A DNA stretch of 44,339 nt. Source: Pseudoxanthomonas suwonensis J47 (GTDB taxonomy: Bacteria; Pseudomonadota; Gammaproteobacteria; Xanthomonadales; Xanthomonadaceae). Below are positions 12,010 through 22,052 of this stretch, piece by piece (position 1 is the stretch's first letter; the number at the start of each line of letters is the position of its first letter). The DNA lies in contig NZ_AZUZ01000030.1 in the NCBI RefSeq assembly GCF_000513955.1, positions 1 to 44,339 of the forward strand, written 5' to 3'. A program made the position numbers and the translations under genes. The notes under the pieces are model-generated. The model saw nothing but the letters and a program-made list of their open reading frames with translations. It was not told where the DNA came from and did not search any database.

Positions 12010-12083
12010 GCGCGCATGATACGGCGGGCGGCCCGGCCGCATCGGTTACCCTTGCCGCCCCGACTTCCCTGCCCTGTCCGCCA

Positions 12084-12524
12084 ATGCGCCGCCTGACCGT
12101 CCTGCTGCTCTCGTCCCTCCTGTTCCTGGCCGGTTGCGCGGGCGAGCCGGGGATCCCGCCTGGCGGCAGCGTCGCCGGACTGCAGCGGATCGACGACCAG
12201 GTCGGCGACGGCGCGACCGCCACCAGCGGCAGCGACGTCACCGTGCACTACACCGGCTGGCTCTACGACGAAAACGCCCCGGACCAGCGCGGCCGCAAGT
12301 TCGACAGCTCCCGCGACCGCGGCGAACCGTTCACCTTCCTGCTCGGCGCCGGCCAGGTGATCCGCGGCTGGGACGACGGCGTGGCCGGCATGCGCGTCGG
12401 CGGCAAGCGCACCCTGCTCATCCCTTCCGATTACGGCTACGGCCGCCGCGGCGCCGGCCGGGTGATCCCGCCGAACGCCTCGCTGGTGTTCGAGGTCGAG
12501 CTGCTGGACGTCAAGCCGCACTGA
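12084..12524 (+). CDS. FKBP-type peptidyl-prolyl isomerase lipoprotein
   Basis: This 146-residue envelope prolyl isomerase begins with a lipoprotein signal ending FLAGC (Cys18). One FKBP domain follows: [47 protein letters not shown] and LIPSDYGYG. The active-site residues Tyr, Phe, Asp, Val-Ile, Trp and Tyr are all in place. It should assist proline-limited folding of periplasmic or outer-membrane proteins. It is divergent from the DUF6164 gene and lies 7 bases before the flavoprotein gene, suggesting cotranscription. Confidence 0.92.
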   Translation: MRRLTVLLLSSLLFLAGCAGEPGIPPGGSVAGLQRIDDQVGDGATATSGSDVTVHYTGWLYDENAPDQRGRKFDSSRDRGEPFTFLLGAGQVIRGWDDGVAGMRVGGKRTLLIPSDYGYGRRGAGRVIPPNASLVFEVELLDVKPH

Positions 12525-12531
12525 TCCGGCC

Positions 12532-13776
12532 ATGTCGTCTCCCGCAAGCGAACTGCCTGGCCTGGCCGTCATCGGCGGCGGCCCCGCCGGCCTGATGGCC
12601 GCCGAAACCGCGCGTGCCGCCGGCATCGAAGTTGATCTGTTCGAGGCCAAGGGCTCGGTCGGTCGCAAGTTCCTGATCGCCGGCAAGGGCGGCCTCAACC
12701 TGACCCACGCCGAGCCCATGCCCGGCTTCGCCCGGCGCTATGGCGCGCGCGAAGTCGAAGTGACCGCATGGCTGCGCGACTTCGGTGCGGACGAACTGCG
12801 CGAATGGGCGCGCGGCCTCGGCGTGGACACCTACGTCGGCACCTCCGACCGCGTATTCCCGCTGGACCGCAAGGCCGCCCCGCTGTTGCGCGGGTGGGTG
12901 CGCCGGCTCAAGGACCAGGGCGTGCGCTTCCACGTGCAGCACCGCTGGCTGGGCTGGGATGACGACGGCGCGCTGCGCTTCGACACAGCGGAAGGCGAAC
13001 GCGGCTTCCGCGCCGGCGTGACCGTGCTGGCCCTGGGTGGCGGCAGCTGGCCGCAGCTCGGTTCCGATGGCGCCTGGGTGCCGGCGCTGCAAGCGCAGGG
13101 CGTGGACGTGGCGCCACTGGTGCCGTCCAACTGCGGTTTCGACGTCGGCTGGAGCGAACATTTCGCCAGCCGCCACGCCGGCGCGCCGATCAAGCCGGTC
13201 ATCGCCCGCTGGCACGATGCCGATGGCCACGAGCACGCGCTGCAGGGCGAATGCGTGGCTACCGCCACGGGCATCGAAGGCAGCCTGGTCTACGCGCTGT
13301 CGGTGCCGCTGCGCGAGGCCATCGCCCGCGAAGGCCCGGCCACGCTGTGGCTGGACCTGGTGCCCGGTCGCGACCTGGCACGCCTGCATCGCGAGCTGGC
13401 GAAGCCGCGCAACGGCCGCAGCCTCAGCGAACACCTGCGCCGCCAGGCCGGCGTGGACGGGGTCAAGGCGGCGCTGCTGCGCGAAGTCCTGGAGCCGGCG
13501 GCCCTCGCCGACGTGGCGCGCTTGGCAGCCACGCTCAAGCGCCTGCCGCTGCGCCTGCTGCGCCCGCGGCCGATGGACGAGGCGATCAGCACCGGCGGTG
13601 GCGTGCGCCTGGAAGCGCTGGATGCGGACCTGATGGCGAAGGCCCGCCCGGGTGTGTTCTGCGCCGGCGAGATGCTGGACTGGGAAGCGCCGACCGGCGG
13701 TTACCTGCTCACCGCCTGCTTCGCCAGCGGCCTGCGTGCCGGACGCGCCGCGGCGCGCTGGCTGCAGGCCGGCTGA
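12532..13776 (+). CDS. HI0933/BaiN-type FAD-dependent oxidoreductase (TIGR03862-like)
   Basis: This 414-residue flavoprotein has an N-terminal Rossmann FAD-binding motif (LAVIGGGPAGLMAAETARAA), then GRKFLIAGKGGLNLTHAEP, the signature of the HI0933 family. The C-terminal part has EAISTGGGVRLEAL and FCAGEMLDWEAPTGGYLL, again family-specific. The middle domain (about residues 190-340) is the helical insertion. The physiological substrate is unknown for most members; BaiN acts on bile acids, but that should not be assumed here. It follows the FKBP gene by 7 bases and converges with the 5'-nucleotidase gene. Confidence 0.9.
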   Translation: MSSPASELPGLAVIGGGPAGLMAAETARAAGIEVDLFEAKGSVGRKFLIAGKGGLNLTHAEPMPGFARRYGAREVEVTAWLRDFGADELREWARGLGVDTYVGTSDRVFPLDRKAAPLLRGWVRRLKDQGVRFHVQHRWLGWDDDGALRFDTAEGERGFRAGVTVLALGGGSWPQLGSDGAWVPALQAQGVDVAPLVPSNCGFDVGWSEHFASRHAGAPIKPVIARWHDADGHEHALQGECVATATGIEGSLVYALSVPLREAIAREGPATLWLDLVPGRDLARLHRELAKPRNGRSLSEHLRRQAGVDGVKAALLREVLEPAALADVARLAATLKRLPLRLLRPRPMDEAISTGGGVRLEALDADLMAKARPGVFCAGEMLDWEAPTGGYLLTACFASGLRAGRAAARWLQAG

Positions 13777-13791
13777 GGCGCGGGCGACTGC

Positions 13792-14709
13792 TCAGTCCGG
13801 GTTGGCCACGCCGTGCGGCACGTGGCCGGCGGCGACGTGCAGGCGGGCGCTGTCGATGTTGTGCGTGGAGTCGTCGAAGAAGATGTCGGCCCCGAACGCG
13901 GCCAGGAACGGCCCCTTGTCGCGTCCACCCAGGAACAGCGCCTCGTCCAGGCGCACGCCCCATTCACGCAGCGTGCGGATCACCCGCTCGTGCGCCGGCG
14001 CCGAGCGCGCGGTGACCAGGGCGGTGCGGATCGGCGCGTCCTCGCCCGGCGGGAACGCCGCCTGCAGCTCGTGCAGCGCCGAGAGGAAGCCGCGGAACGG
14101 GCCGCCGGACAGCGGTTCGCGTGCGCGCTCGCGCTCGTGCGCGCCGAACGCCTCCACGCCCTGTTCGCGCGAGATGCGCTCGCTCTCGTCGCTGAAGATC
14201 ACCGCGTCGCCGTCGAAGGCGATGCGCAGCTGGTCGCGTGGCGCGTCCACCGCGCGCGCCGGCAGGATGGTCGCCGCGGCAACCCCGTGCTGCAGCGAGC
14301 GGCGCACCGATTCGGGATTGGCCGAGAGGAACAGGTCGGTCTTGAACGGCGCCACGTAGGGCCAGGTCGGCTCGCCGGAGGTGAAGACCGCACGGACGAT
14401 GTGCAGGCCGTGGTGCTGGATCGAATTGAAGATGCGCAGCCCGGTGTCGGCCGAGTTGCGCGACAGCAGGATCACCTCGACCCGCGGCACGTCCGGCGGC
14501 AGCCGCCGGTTCAACGCGAGCAGCTTGCGCACCACCGGGAAGGCGACGCCCGGGTCGAGGACCTGGTCCTCGAGCTGGCGCTGGTACTCGGCATAGGCTT
14601 CCAGTCCCTCGCGCTCGAACAGCGCGTGGCTTTCCTCCAGGTCGAACAGCGCCCGCGAGGTGACCGCGATGGTGAGCAGGCGTGGGGCGTTGTCGTCGGG
14701 TCGGGCCAT
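13792..14709 (-). CDS. 5'-nucleotidase (cytosolic NT5C1-like family)
   Basis: A product of about 305 residues with the start at 14709 (MARPDDNAPRLLTIAVTSRA); an ATG six codons earlier is equally possible, as neither has a good ribosome site. LLTIAVTSRALFDLEESHAL, VEVILLSRNSADTGLRIFNS and IAFDGDAVIFSDESERI match the bacterial proteins related to cytosolic 5'-nucleotidase I. These are HAD-fold enzymes that dephosphorylate nucleoside monophosphates. The late motif GADIFFDDSTHNIDSA supplies further Asp residues. It converges with the flavoprotein gene (15-base gap). Nucleotide specificity cannot be read from the sequence. Confidence 0.85.
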   Translation of the reverse strand: MARPDDNAPRLLTIAVTSRALFDLEESHALFEREGLEAYAEYQRQLEDQVLDPGVAFPVVRKLLALNRRLPPDVPRVEVILLSRNSADTGLRIFNSIQHHGLHIVRAVFTSGEPTWPYVAPFKTDLFLSANPESVRRSLQHGVAAATILPARAVDAPRDQLRIAFDGDAVIFSDESERISREQGVEAFGAHERERAREPLSGGPFRGFLSALHELQAAFPPGEDAPIRTALVTARSAPAHERVIRTLREWGVRLDEALFLGGRDKGPFLAAFGADIFFDDSTHNIDSARLHVAAGHVPHGVANPD

Positions 14710-14763
14710 GCGCTGATTATCGTGCATGCGCGGCGACGGTGCTCGCCTGTCGACCGGCTCCCG

Positions 14764-15237
14764 TTACTGCGTCACCGCCACCCGCACCGGCGCGCCGCGC
14801 TGGCTGTCGCGCGTGACCGCGCGCACCTCCAGGACCAGGCGCATCGGGCGCTGCTGCTGCGGCGGCAAGTCCTCCCAGGTGAACTGGTGCTCGGCCTTGC
14901 GTCCGCTGACCGGCGAGGCCACCACGCCCTCGGGGATCAATCCCTCCGGAGCCTGGCCGTCCACCACGCGGTACTCGAAACCGATCTCGTCCAGGTCGTA
15001 GCCGGTACCGCGCGGCCACTTGATCTGCACCGACAGGAAGCCCAGCGCATCGCAGCTGGCGCCGCCACCGGCGCCGCGGATGACGCTGGTGGCCTCGATC
15101 TCCGGCGGCGGGATGGATGGATTGTCCATCAGCGACGGATGGACCACCGGAAACGGCGTCATGTTGCTGGTGAACAAGCACGCCGCGAAAGCCTGCGCCG
15201 GCAAGACGCAGAGCAGGAACAACAAGCGCAACTTCAC
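14764..15237 (-). CDS. exported protein of unknown function
   Basis: This 157-residue protein starts at GTG 15237, preceded by a very strong purine-rich site (GGAAGGGGAGGGG). The signal peptide MKLRLLFLLCVLPAQAFA ends at AFA-A. The mature part has two Cys (CLFTS and SCDAL) that could form a disulphide. The pattern of beta-strand-like segments (FLSVQIKWPRGTG, EIGFEYRVVDG, RPMRLVLEVRAVTR) suggests a small beta-sandwich. I recognise no family. The 52-base gap to the 5'-nucleotidase gene on the same strand allows cotranscription. Confidence 0.65.
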   Translation of the reverse strand: MKLRLLFLLCVLPAQAFAACLFTSNMTPFPVVHPSLMDNPSIPPPEIEATSVIRGAGGGASCDALGFLSVQIKWPRGTGYDLDEIGFEYRVVDGQAPEGLIPEGVVASPVSGRKAEHQFTWEDLPPQQQRPMRLVLEVRAVTRDSQRGAPVRVAVTQ

Positions 15238-15342
15238 GGGACCCCTCCCCTTCCGTTGTCTCGACCCCAGGTTGTACGCCGGCCGGGAAACCCAGGTTTC
15301 AGCCGGCCCCGGACGCGGCAAAACCGCTTCCGGGCGCGCACT

Positions 15343-16113
15343 TCATACCACGAACTGCTCGCTGAGGATACGTTCTTCGAGGTTGTGTTCCGGATCGAAC
15401 AACAGCGTCACAGTCCGGTCGGTCGATTCGCGGATCACCACTTCGACCACGTCGCGCGTCTCGTGCGAATCGGCGGTGACGCTGACCGGGCGCTTGTATG
15501 GATCCAGCACCTCGAAGCGGACTTCGGTGTCGGCCTTGAGGATCGCGCCGCGCCAGCGCCGCGGGCGGAACGCGGCGATCGGGGTGAGCGCGATGGTGTG
15601 CGAACCCAGCGGAAGGATCGGGCCGTGCGCGGAGAAGTTGTACGCGGTGCTGCCCGCGGGCGTGGCGACCATGACGCCGTCGCAGATCAGCTCGTCCAGA
15701 CGGGCCTGGCCGTTGAGATGGATGCGGATGTGCGCCGCCTGCCGGGTCTGCCGCAGCAGCGAGACCTCGTTGTAGGCCAGCGAACCGACGCTGCTGCCGG
15801 ATTCGGTCTGGGCCAGCATTTCCAGCGGGCGCAGCTTGGCCGGCTCGGCCTGGGCGAGGCGCTCGAGCAGGTCGTCCGGGTGGAAGTGGTTCATCAGGAA
15901 GCCCACGGTGCCGAGCTTCATCCCGTACACCGGCTTGCCCAGTCCGCCATGGCGGTGGAGGGTCTGCAGCATGAAGCCGTCGCCGCCCAGCGAGCAGATC
16001 ACGTCGGCCTCTTCCGGCGCATGCTGGCCATGGCGCGCGACCATCGTCGCCAGCGCCTCCTGGGCGTTGGGCGCGGTGCTGGCCAGGAAGGCGATGCGGG
16101 GGCTGACGCTCAT
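15343..16113 (-). CDS. nadK: NAD kinase
   Basis: This 256-residue cytoplasmic enzyme phosphorylates NAD to NADP. The ATG at 16113 has GGAG upstream and gives [18 protein letters not shown]. Key motifs are the SLGGDGFML loop with the catalytic Asp, [23 protein letters not shown] and [20 protein letters not shown]. The length fits the short NAD kinases of Xanthomonadaceae. The neighbouring NAD-dependent glutamate dehydrogenase on the same strand may be coincidental; two hairpins separate them. Confidence 0.93.
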   Translation of the reverse strand: MSVSPRIAFLASTAPNAQEALATMVARHGQHAPEEADVICSLGGDGFMLQTLHRHGGLGKPVYGMKLGTVGFLMNHFHPDDLLERLAQAEPAKLRPLEMLAQTESGSSVGSLAYNEVSLLRQTRQAAHIRIHLNGQARLDELICDGVMVATPAGSTAYNFSAHGPILPLGSHTIALTPIAAFRPRRWRGAILKADTEVRFEVLDPYKRPVSVTADSHETRDVVEVVIRESTDRTVTLLFDPEHNLEERILSEQFVV

Positions 16114-16197
16114 CGGGGTCTCCATGCGCGGTACTGCATCCGGCACGCGAGCATAACCCCAGCGGGCCCCGCGCTGCCCGGGGGCGGCGGGGCCGGT

Positions 16198-16219
16198 CAT
16201 CGCCGCGGTGGCGGCGATG
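16198..16219. repeat. 9-bp perfect hairpin
   Basis: CATCGCCGC-GGTG-GCGGCGATG lies between the dehydrogenase and NAD kinase genes. It is one of two adjacent hairpins there and has no T-run. Confidence 0.55.
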
Positions 16220-16232
16220 GCGGGCATGACAC

Positions 16233-16256
16233 GGGGCGCCGGTGCTCCGGCGCCCC
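16233..16256 (-). terminator. 10-bp hairpin after NAD-glutamate dehydrogenase gene
   Basis: The + strand reads GGGGCGCCGG-TGCT-CCGGCGCCCC, starting 10 bases past the dehydrogenase stop when read leftward. Its stem is strong but no T-run follows, so termination is probable rather than certain. Confidence 0.55.
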
Positions 16257-16265
16257 GCCAAGGGC

Positions 16266-19200
16266 TCAGCCGCGCGCGGCCAGCTGGCCCAGCTTCTGCA
16301 CGGCCACCGACAGGGTCGGATAGTCGAGCGTCTTCTGCGCCGACAGCTCCGACAGCATGCCCAGGGTGAAGCGCAGGGCCGCATCGTCGCGCTCCAGCCA
16401 GTGGCGGACCTTGGCGTCGGCATCCGCGCCCGGCAGCGCGATCGCCTGGCCGGCGAGCGCGCGGTGGTGCGCGGCCAGCTCGTCGCGCATCACGCCGCGG
16501 GCGACCGCGTGCCAGCGGCCATCCACCGCCAGCGCGTCGATCTGCTCGAACAGCCACGGCAGGCCCAGCGCGTCGCCCAGGCGGAAGTGCACGCGCGAGA
16601 CGTCCACCGGCTTGAGCTTGCGCGAGCGGGCCAGCTCGATGATGTCGAACGCCGGCTCCAGGTACGGCAGCTCGGACAGCTGCTGGGCCAGCTTCGGCGG
16701 CATGCCCTTGTCGCGCCACTCGCGCAGCGAGGCCTCGTAGGCCGGGCGCTGCGAGTCGGGCAGCACGCCGGACGCCTCGCGGATGTCGTTGAACGGGTCG
16801 TGGTAGCGCTCCACCGCCTCGGTGATGCTCGGCATCGGGCCGGGCCGGTTGAGCAGCCAGCGCACGAACGAGCGCTGCAGGCTCCAGATCACCTGCAGGG
16901 CGTCGATCTGCGAGGCCTCCGGCAGCTTGCCGTCCAGCGCGTCGATCTGGGTCCACAGGTCGCGCGCGCCCAGCACTTCGCGGCTGATGGTGTAGGCCTT
17001 GGCCACCTCGGCCGGGCTGCGGCCGGTGTCCTCCTGCATGCGCAGCAGGAAGGTCGCGCCCATCCGGTTGATGGTCTGGTTGGTCACCGCGGTGGCGATG
17101 ATCTCGCGCTTCAGGCGGTGCTTCTCCATCTGCGGCGCGTACTTCCTCTGCAGCGGCACCGGGAAGTAGCGCTGCAGTTCCTTGGACAGGTACGGGTCCT
17201 CGGGGATGTCCGAGTCCAGCAGCTGCTGGAACGCGACCAGCTTGGAGTACGACAGCAGCACCGCCAGCTCCGGACGGGTCAGGCCCTGGCCGCGCGCCTT
17301 GCGCGCCGACAGCTCCGCGTCCGAAGGCAGGAACTCGATCTGGCGGTCGAGCAGGCCCTGCGCCTCGAGGGTGCGGATGAAGTGCTGCTTGGAGCCCAGG
17401 CGCTTGACGCTCATCCGCTCCATCAGGCTCAGCGCCTGGTTCTGGCGGTAGTTGTCGAACAGCACCAGGCGGGCGACCTCGTCGGTCATCGAGGCCAGCA
17501 GCTTGTTGCGCGCCGGCACGGTCAGCTTCTTCTGCGCGACGACCTCGTTGAGCAGGATCTTGATGTTCACCTCGTGGTCGGAGGTGTCGACGCCGGCGGA
17601 GTTGTCGATGAAGTCGGTGTTGAGCAGCACGCCGGCCTGCGCGGCCTCGATGCGGCCGAGCTGGGTCATGCCCAGGTTGCCGCCCTCGCCCACGATCCGG
17701 CAGCGCAGCTGGCCGCCGTTGACGCGCAGCGCGTTGTTGGCGCGGTCGCCGACATCGGAGTTCTGCTCGCTGGAGGCCTTGACGTAGGTGCCGATGCCGC
17801 CGTTCCACAGCAGGTCGACCGGCGCCTTGAGGATGGCGCTCATCAGCTCGTTCGGGGACAGCGACTTGACGCCCTCCTCCAGGCCCAGCGCGGCGCGGAC
17901 CTGCGGGGTGATCTCGATCGCCTTGGCGCTGCGCGGATAGATGCCGCCGCCCTTGCTGATGAGCTTGGTGTCGTAGTCGGCCCAGCTGGAACGCGGCAGC
18001 TTGAACAGGCGCTCGCGCTCGGCGAAGGAGGTCGCCGCATCCGGATCCGGGTCCAGGAAGATGTGGCGGTGGTCGAACGCGGCGACCAGGCGGATGTGCT
18101 TCGACAGCAGCATGCCGTTGCCGAATACGTCGCCGGACATGTCGCCGATGCCGACGCAGGTGAAGTCCTCGCTCTGGCAGTCGCGGCCCAGGGCGCGGAA
18201 GTGGCGCTTGACCGACTCCCACGCGCCGCGGGCGGTAATGCCCATGCCCTTGTGGTCGTAGCCGACCGAACCACCGGAGGCGAACGCATCACCCAGCCAG
18301 AATCCGTGGGCGATCGCCAGGCCGTTGGCGATGTCGGAGAAGGTCGCGGTGCCCTTGTCGGCGGCGACCACCAGGTACGGGTCGTCCTGGTCGTGGCGGA
18401 CCACGTCGCGCGGCGGCACGATCCTGCCGCCGACGATGTTGTCGGTGATGTCCAGCAGGCCCTGGATGAACAGCTTGTAGCAGGCGACGCCCTCGGCCAG
18501 CACCGCGTCGCGGTCGCCGGAGGCCGGCGGCTGCTTGACGAAGAAGCCGCCCTTCGCGCCGACCGGCACGATCACGGTGTTCTTCACCATCTGCGCCTTG
18601 ACCAGGCCCAGCACCTCGGTGCGGAAGTCCTCGCGGCGGTCGGACCAGCGCAGGCCGCCGCGGGCCACCGGGCCGAAGCGCAGGTGCACGCCTTCCACGC
18701 GCGGGCCGTAGACGAAGATCTCGCGGTACGGGCGCGGCTTGGGCAGGTCCGGGACCTGCGCCGAATCGAACTTGAAGCTGATCGTCGGCGGCGGGTTGCC
18801 GTCTGCGCCGGTCTGGAAGTAGCTGGTGCGCAGGGTGGCGTCGATCGCGCCGATGAAGCCGCGCAGGATGCGGTCGTCGTCGAGGCTGGAGACGCGGTCG
18901 AGCAGCTTCAGCAGCGCGCCGCGGGTGGCTGCTTCCTGGGTGGCGCGGTCGCCGCTGCGGGCGTCGACCACTTCCTGCAGGACCTTGACCACCGACTCGT
19001 CGCCGCCGGCGAGCACGCGCAGCTGGTCCGCCAGGCGCTGCTGCCCGGCGAGGATCTGGGCGCGGGTCTCGCGGCCGGTGGCCGGGTGGAAACGGGCTTC
19101 GAACAGCTCGACCAGCAGGCGCGCCAGCAGCGGGTAGCGGCCGAGGGTTTCCTCGACGTAGTTCTGCGAGAACGGCACGCCGGTCTGCAGCAGGTACTTC

Positions 19201-21272
19201 CAGTAGCCGCGCAGCAGAGCGACCTGGCGCCACTCCAGGCTGGCCGAGAGGACCAGGCGGTTGAGGCCGTCGTTCTCGGCGCGGCCGGACCAGATCGCGG
19301 CGAACGCCTCTTCGAACGCGTGCGCCAGCGCGGCGACGTCGGCGCCGCCGGCCGGACGCTCGACCTCGAAGTCCTGGATGTACAGCGGTTGCTCGCCGCC
19401 TTCGGGCAGGTTGGCCTGCAGGCGGTAGGGGTGCTCGGAGATGACCTTCAGGCCCATGTTCTCCATGAGCGGCAGCACGTCCGACAGCGGGATGTCGTCG
19501 TGCTGGCGGTACAGCTTCAGGCGCAGGCTGGGCACGCCGTCGCGGGTGACGGTGTGCAGGCTCAGGCGCAGGTCGTCCGGGCCGGCCAGCGCGGCCAGCT
19601 GCTCGACGTCGTGCGCGGCGCGCTCGGGCGAGATGTCCTCGATGTAGCCGGCCGGCAGGGCGCGGCCGTAGACGTCGGCCAGGCGCAGGCCCTCGGCCTC
19701 GCCGTGGCGGCCGATCAGCAGCTCGCGCAGGTCGTCGCGCCAGTTGCGCAGCAGGTGCGCCAGGCGCTGCTCCAGCTCGCTGGTGTCCAGCTCGGCGGCG
19801 GCGCCGCCGCGCGGACGCACGATCAGGTGCAGCTGGGCCAGCGGCGACTCGCCCAGGACCACGCTGGAGTCGACCTGCTCGCCGTGCAGCGCGTCCTTCA
19901 GCAGCGCCTCGATGCGCAGGCGCACGTCGGTGTTGAAGCGCTCGCGCGGGATGTAGACCAGCGCCGAGAAGAAGCGGCCGTAGCGGTCGCGGCGCAGGAA
20001 CAGGCGGCTGCGCACCCGCTCCTGCAGGCCGAGCACGCCGGTCGCGGTGCGGTACAGCTCGTCCTCGGTGGACTGGAACAGCTCCTCGCGCGGCAGCGTC
20101 TCGAGGATGTGGCGCAGCGCCTTGCCGCTGTGGCTGGCCGGCGACAGGCCGCTGCGGCGCATGACGTGTTCGTAGCGCTCGCGCACCAGCGGGATCTCCC
20201 ACGGGCGGCGATTGTAGGCGCTGGAGGTGTACAGGCCGAGGAAGCGCTGCTCGCCGGTGATGTTGCCGTTGGCGTCGAACTCGAGGACGCCGATGTAGTC
20301 CATGTAGCCCTTGCGGTGGATCCGCGAGCGGGCGCTGGTCTTGGTCAGGATCAGCGCCTCGGTGACGCCGGACTGGTTCAGGCCGTGCGCGGCCAGGCCC
20401 TTGACCGGACGCGGCGTGCCGTTGTCCTTGCCGCGCATCAGGCCCAGGCCGGTGCCCTCGACCGGCGCCAGTACCGCTTCGCCACCCTTCTTGACCACCT
20501 TGTATTCGCGGTAGCCGAACAGGATGAAGTGGTCGGCAGCGGCCCAGCGGAGGAACTCCTGCGCCTCGCGGCGGCCGGTGTCGTCCACCGGCATGCGGCG
20601 GGTGGCCAGGTCATCGGCCAGTACCTGCATGCGGTCGCGCATCACGCCCCAGTCGGCGACCACGGCGCGGACCTCGGCCAGCACGTCGGCGATCTGCTGC
20701 TCGATGCGGCGCATCGCTTCGGCCGGCTGGCGGTCGATCTCCAGCAGCATCAGCGACTCGGGCTTGCCCTCCCCCACCGCCAGGAGCTTGCCGGAGGCGT
20801 CGCGGCTGATCCGCACCAGCGGATGGCCGAGTACATGCACGCCCACGCCCATCTCGGCCAAGGCCATGCTCACCGAGTCGACCAGGAACGGCATGTCGTC
20901 GTTGACGATCTGCAGCACGGTGTACGGCGACTCCCAGCCGTTGTCCTTCAGCGAAGGATTGAACACGCGCACGTTGGCGGTGCCCGGACGACGGCGGCGG
21001 GCGAACTCCAGCATGTCCAGGCCCATCGCGGCCCAGACCTGCGCCGGGTGCTGCGGATACTCGTCCTCTTCAAGGCGGCGGTAGAACTCGCCCAGGAACT
21101 CCTGCAGCTCGGCCTGCGCCGTGGCCGGCACCTGCTTGCGCGCCGCGGCGAACACCGGTTCCAGGGAGAAGCGGCCAGCTGCCGGAGCAGCGGCGGGAGT
21201 GCTGGCCTGCTTCCTGGGGCGGGCCGGCGCCTTCTGCGTGGTCCGTTTGGCACCGGAGGAGGACGATTTCAT
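16266..21272 (-). CDS. NAD-dependent glutamate dehydrogenase, 180-kDa class
   Basis: This 1668-residue enzyme oxidatively deaminates glutamate to 2-oxoglutarate with NAD. It belongs to the large bacterial class (Bac_GDH), whose N-terminal ACT-like regulatory regions precede a central catalytic domain. The catalytic signature [19 protein letters not shown], then [20 protein letters not shown], lies near residues 870-910. The dinucleotide-binding region contains [17 protein letters not shown] and [12 protein letters not shown]. The ATG at 21272 gives [20 protein letters not shown], a basic, low-complexity beginning; GGAG lies 11 bases upstream. It is divergent from tetR. An antisense frame of similar length is a codon-bias artefact. 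Confidence 0.93.
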   Translation of the reverse strand: MKSSSSGAKRTTQKAPARPRKQASTPAAAPAAGRFSLEPVFAAARKQVPATAQAELQEFLGEFYRRLEEDEYPQHPAQVWAAMGLDMLEFARRRRPGTANVRVFNPSLKDNGWESPYTVLQIVNDDMPFLVDSVSMALAEMGVGVHVLGHPLVRISRDASGKLLAVGEGKPESLMLLEIDRQPAEAMRRIEQQIADVLAEVRAVVADWGVMRDRMQVLADDLATRRMPVDDTGRREAQEFLRWAAADHFILFGYREYKVVKKGGEAVLAPVEGTGLGLMRGKDNGTPRPVKGLAAHGLNQSGVTEALILTKTSARSRIHRKGYMDYIGVLEFDANGNITGEQRFLGLYTSSAYNRRPWEIPLVRERYEHVMRRSGLSPASHSGKALRHILETLPREELFQSTEDELYRTATGVLGLQERVRSRLFLRRDRYGRFFSALVYIPRERFNTDVRLRIEALLKDALHGEQVDSSVVLGESPLAQLHLIVRPRGGAAAELDTSELEQRLAHLLRNWRDDLRELLIGRHGEAEGLRLADVYGRALPAGYIEDISPERAAHDVEQLAALAGPDDLRLSLHTVTRDGVPSLRLKLYRQHDDIPLSDVLPLMENMGLKVISEHPYRLQANLPEGGEQPLYIQDFEVERPAGGADVAALAHAFEEAFAAIWSGRAENDGLNRLVLSASLEWRQVALLRGYWKYLLQTGVPFSQNYVEETLGRYPLLARLLVELFEARFHPATGRETRAQILAGQQRLADQLRVLAGGDESVVKVLQEVVDARSGDRATQEAATRGALLKLLDRVSSLDDDRILRGFIGAIDATLRTSYFQTGADGNPPPTISFKFDSAQVPDLPKPRPYREIFVYGPRVEGVHLRFGPVARGGLRWSDRREDFRTEVLGLVKAQMVKNTVIVPVGAKGGFFVKQPPASGDRDAVLAEGVACYKLFIQGLLDITDNIVGGRIVPPRDVVRHDQDDPYLVVAADKGTATFSDIANGLAIAHGFWLGDAFASGGSVGYDHKGMGITARGAWESVKRHFRALGRDCQSEDFTCVGIGDMSGDVFGNGMLLSKHIRLVAAFDHRHIFLDPDPDAATSFAERERLFKLPRSSWADYDTKLISKGGGIYPRSAKAIEITPQVRAALGLEEGVKSLSPNELMSAILKAPVDLLWNGGIGTYVKASSEQNSDVGDRANNALRVNGGQLRCRIVGEGGNLGMTQLGRIEAAQAGVLLNTDFIDNSAGVDTSDHEVNIKILLNEVVAQKKLTVPARNKLLASMTDEVARLVLFDNYRQNQALSLMERMSVKRLGSKQHFIRTLEAQGLLDRQIEFLPSDAELSARKARGQGLTRPELAVLLSYSKLVAFQQLLDSDIPEDPYLSKELQRYFPVPLQRKYAPQMEKHRLKREIIATAVTNQTINRMGATFLLRMQEDTGRSPAEVAKAYTISREVLGARDLWTQIDALDGKLPEASQIDALQVIWSLQRSFVRWLLNRPGPMPSITEAVERYHDPFNDIREASGVLPDSQRPAYEASLREWRDKGMPPKLAQQLSELPYLEPAFDIIELARSRKLKPVDVSRVHFRLGDALGLPWLFEQIDALAVDGRWHAVARGVMRDELAAHHRALAGQAIALPGADADAKVRHWLERDDAALRFTLGMLSELSAQKTLDYPTLSVAVQKLGQLAARG

Positions 21273-21374
21273 GGAATTGCAGCTCCGCGAAAGTTTGAAT
21301 ACGCGAATTGTATGCCGTCCTCTGCGAAGAGCCTTGCTGCACCACGGAAGAAATTGGTTCTTCCTTAATAATGA

Positions 21375-21394
21375 ACTGGACGGTATAGTCCAGT
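21375..21394. promoter_or_regulatory. palindromic TetR operator candidate
   Basis: ACTGGAC-GGTATA-GTCCAGT is a perfect 7-bp inverted repeat ending 5 bases before the tetR ATG. It includes TATAGT, a possible -10 element. Repressor binding here would block the tetR-efflux transcript. It lies about 100 bases from the dehydrogenase start. Confidence 0.7.
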
Positions 21395-21399
21395 CCTCC

Positions 21400-22032
21400 A
21401 TGGATTCCACCACCCTCCCCGCTCCGCGCCAGGCCCCTGACGCCCGCCACCGGCGGGTGCACGACGCCGTGCGCGACCTGGTCCGCGAACAGGGCGTGCA
21501 GATCAGCATGGACGCGGTCGCCGCGCGCGCCGGCTGCTCCAAGCAGACGCTCTACGCGCGCTACGGATCCAAGCAGGCGCTGCTGCTGCAGGTGCTCGCC
21601 GACGACAGCCGCATGGACAGCCGCCTGGCCGGGCAGCCGGATGCGGCGAACCTGCGCCCGGCGCTGGTCGAGTTCGCCCGCGACCACCTCGCCCGGCTGT
21701 CCAGCCCCGGCACGATCGGCGTGGCCCGCCTGGTCACCAGCCAGGCCGTGCAGTTCCCCGACGAGGTCCGCTCGCTCTACACCATCTGGATCCAGGCCCT
21801 GCAGGACCGGGTCGCCGCCTGGCTGCAGCAGGCCATGCGCCGCGGGCTGTTGCGGCATGACGATCCGCACTGCGCGGCCGAGCTGCTGCTTGGCATGATC
21901 ACCGGCCTGGATTTCGACCGGCAGCGCTTCCTCGTCCCGCACCGCGATACCGGGGCGTCGCAGGCCCACTGGGCCGAATTCGCCGTCGACAGTTTCCTGC
22001 GCGCCTTCGCGCCTCCCGTTTCCCGCAACTGA
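21400..22032 (+). CDS. TetR/AcrR-family repressor of the RND pump
   Basis: This 210-residue regulator has an N-terminal TetR DNA-binding domain: RVHDAVRDLVREQGVQISMD, then AVAARAGCSKQTLYARYGSK, a classical helix-turn-helix. The C-terminal part resembles the AcrR C-terminal ligand domain (IWIQALQDRVAAWLQQAMRR). The ATG at 21400 follows directly on a palindromic operator. It is the first gene of the efflux cluster, 20 bases before the membrane fusion gene, so it is probably a local autorepressor relieved by a pump substrate. Ligands are unknown. Confidence 0.9.
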   Translation: MDSTTLPAPRQAPDARHRRVHDAVRDLVREQGVQISMDAVAARAGCSKQTLYARYGSKQALLLQVLADDSRMDSRLAGQPDAANLRPALVEFARDHLARLSSPGTIGVARLVTSQAVQFPDEVRSLYTIWIQALQDRVAAWLQQAMRRGLLRHDDPHCAAELLLGMITGLDFDRQRFLVPHRDTGASQAHWAEFAVDSFLRAFAPPVSRN

Positions 22033-22052
22033 ACATTCCCCCCGGAGTTCCC

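Noticed and set aside
16242-21368. A 1708-codon open frame antisense to the glutamate dehydrogenase gene
   Set aside because: It mirrors the high-GC third-position bias of the real gene. The translation is Ala/Arg/Gln/Val-rich with no domain motif, and the sense strand has clear family signatures.
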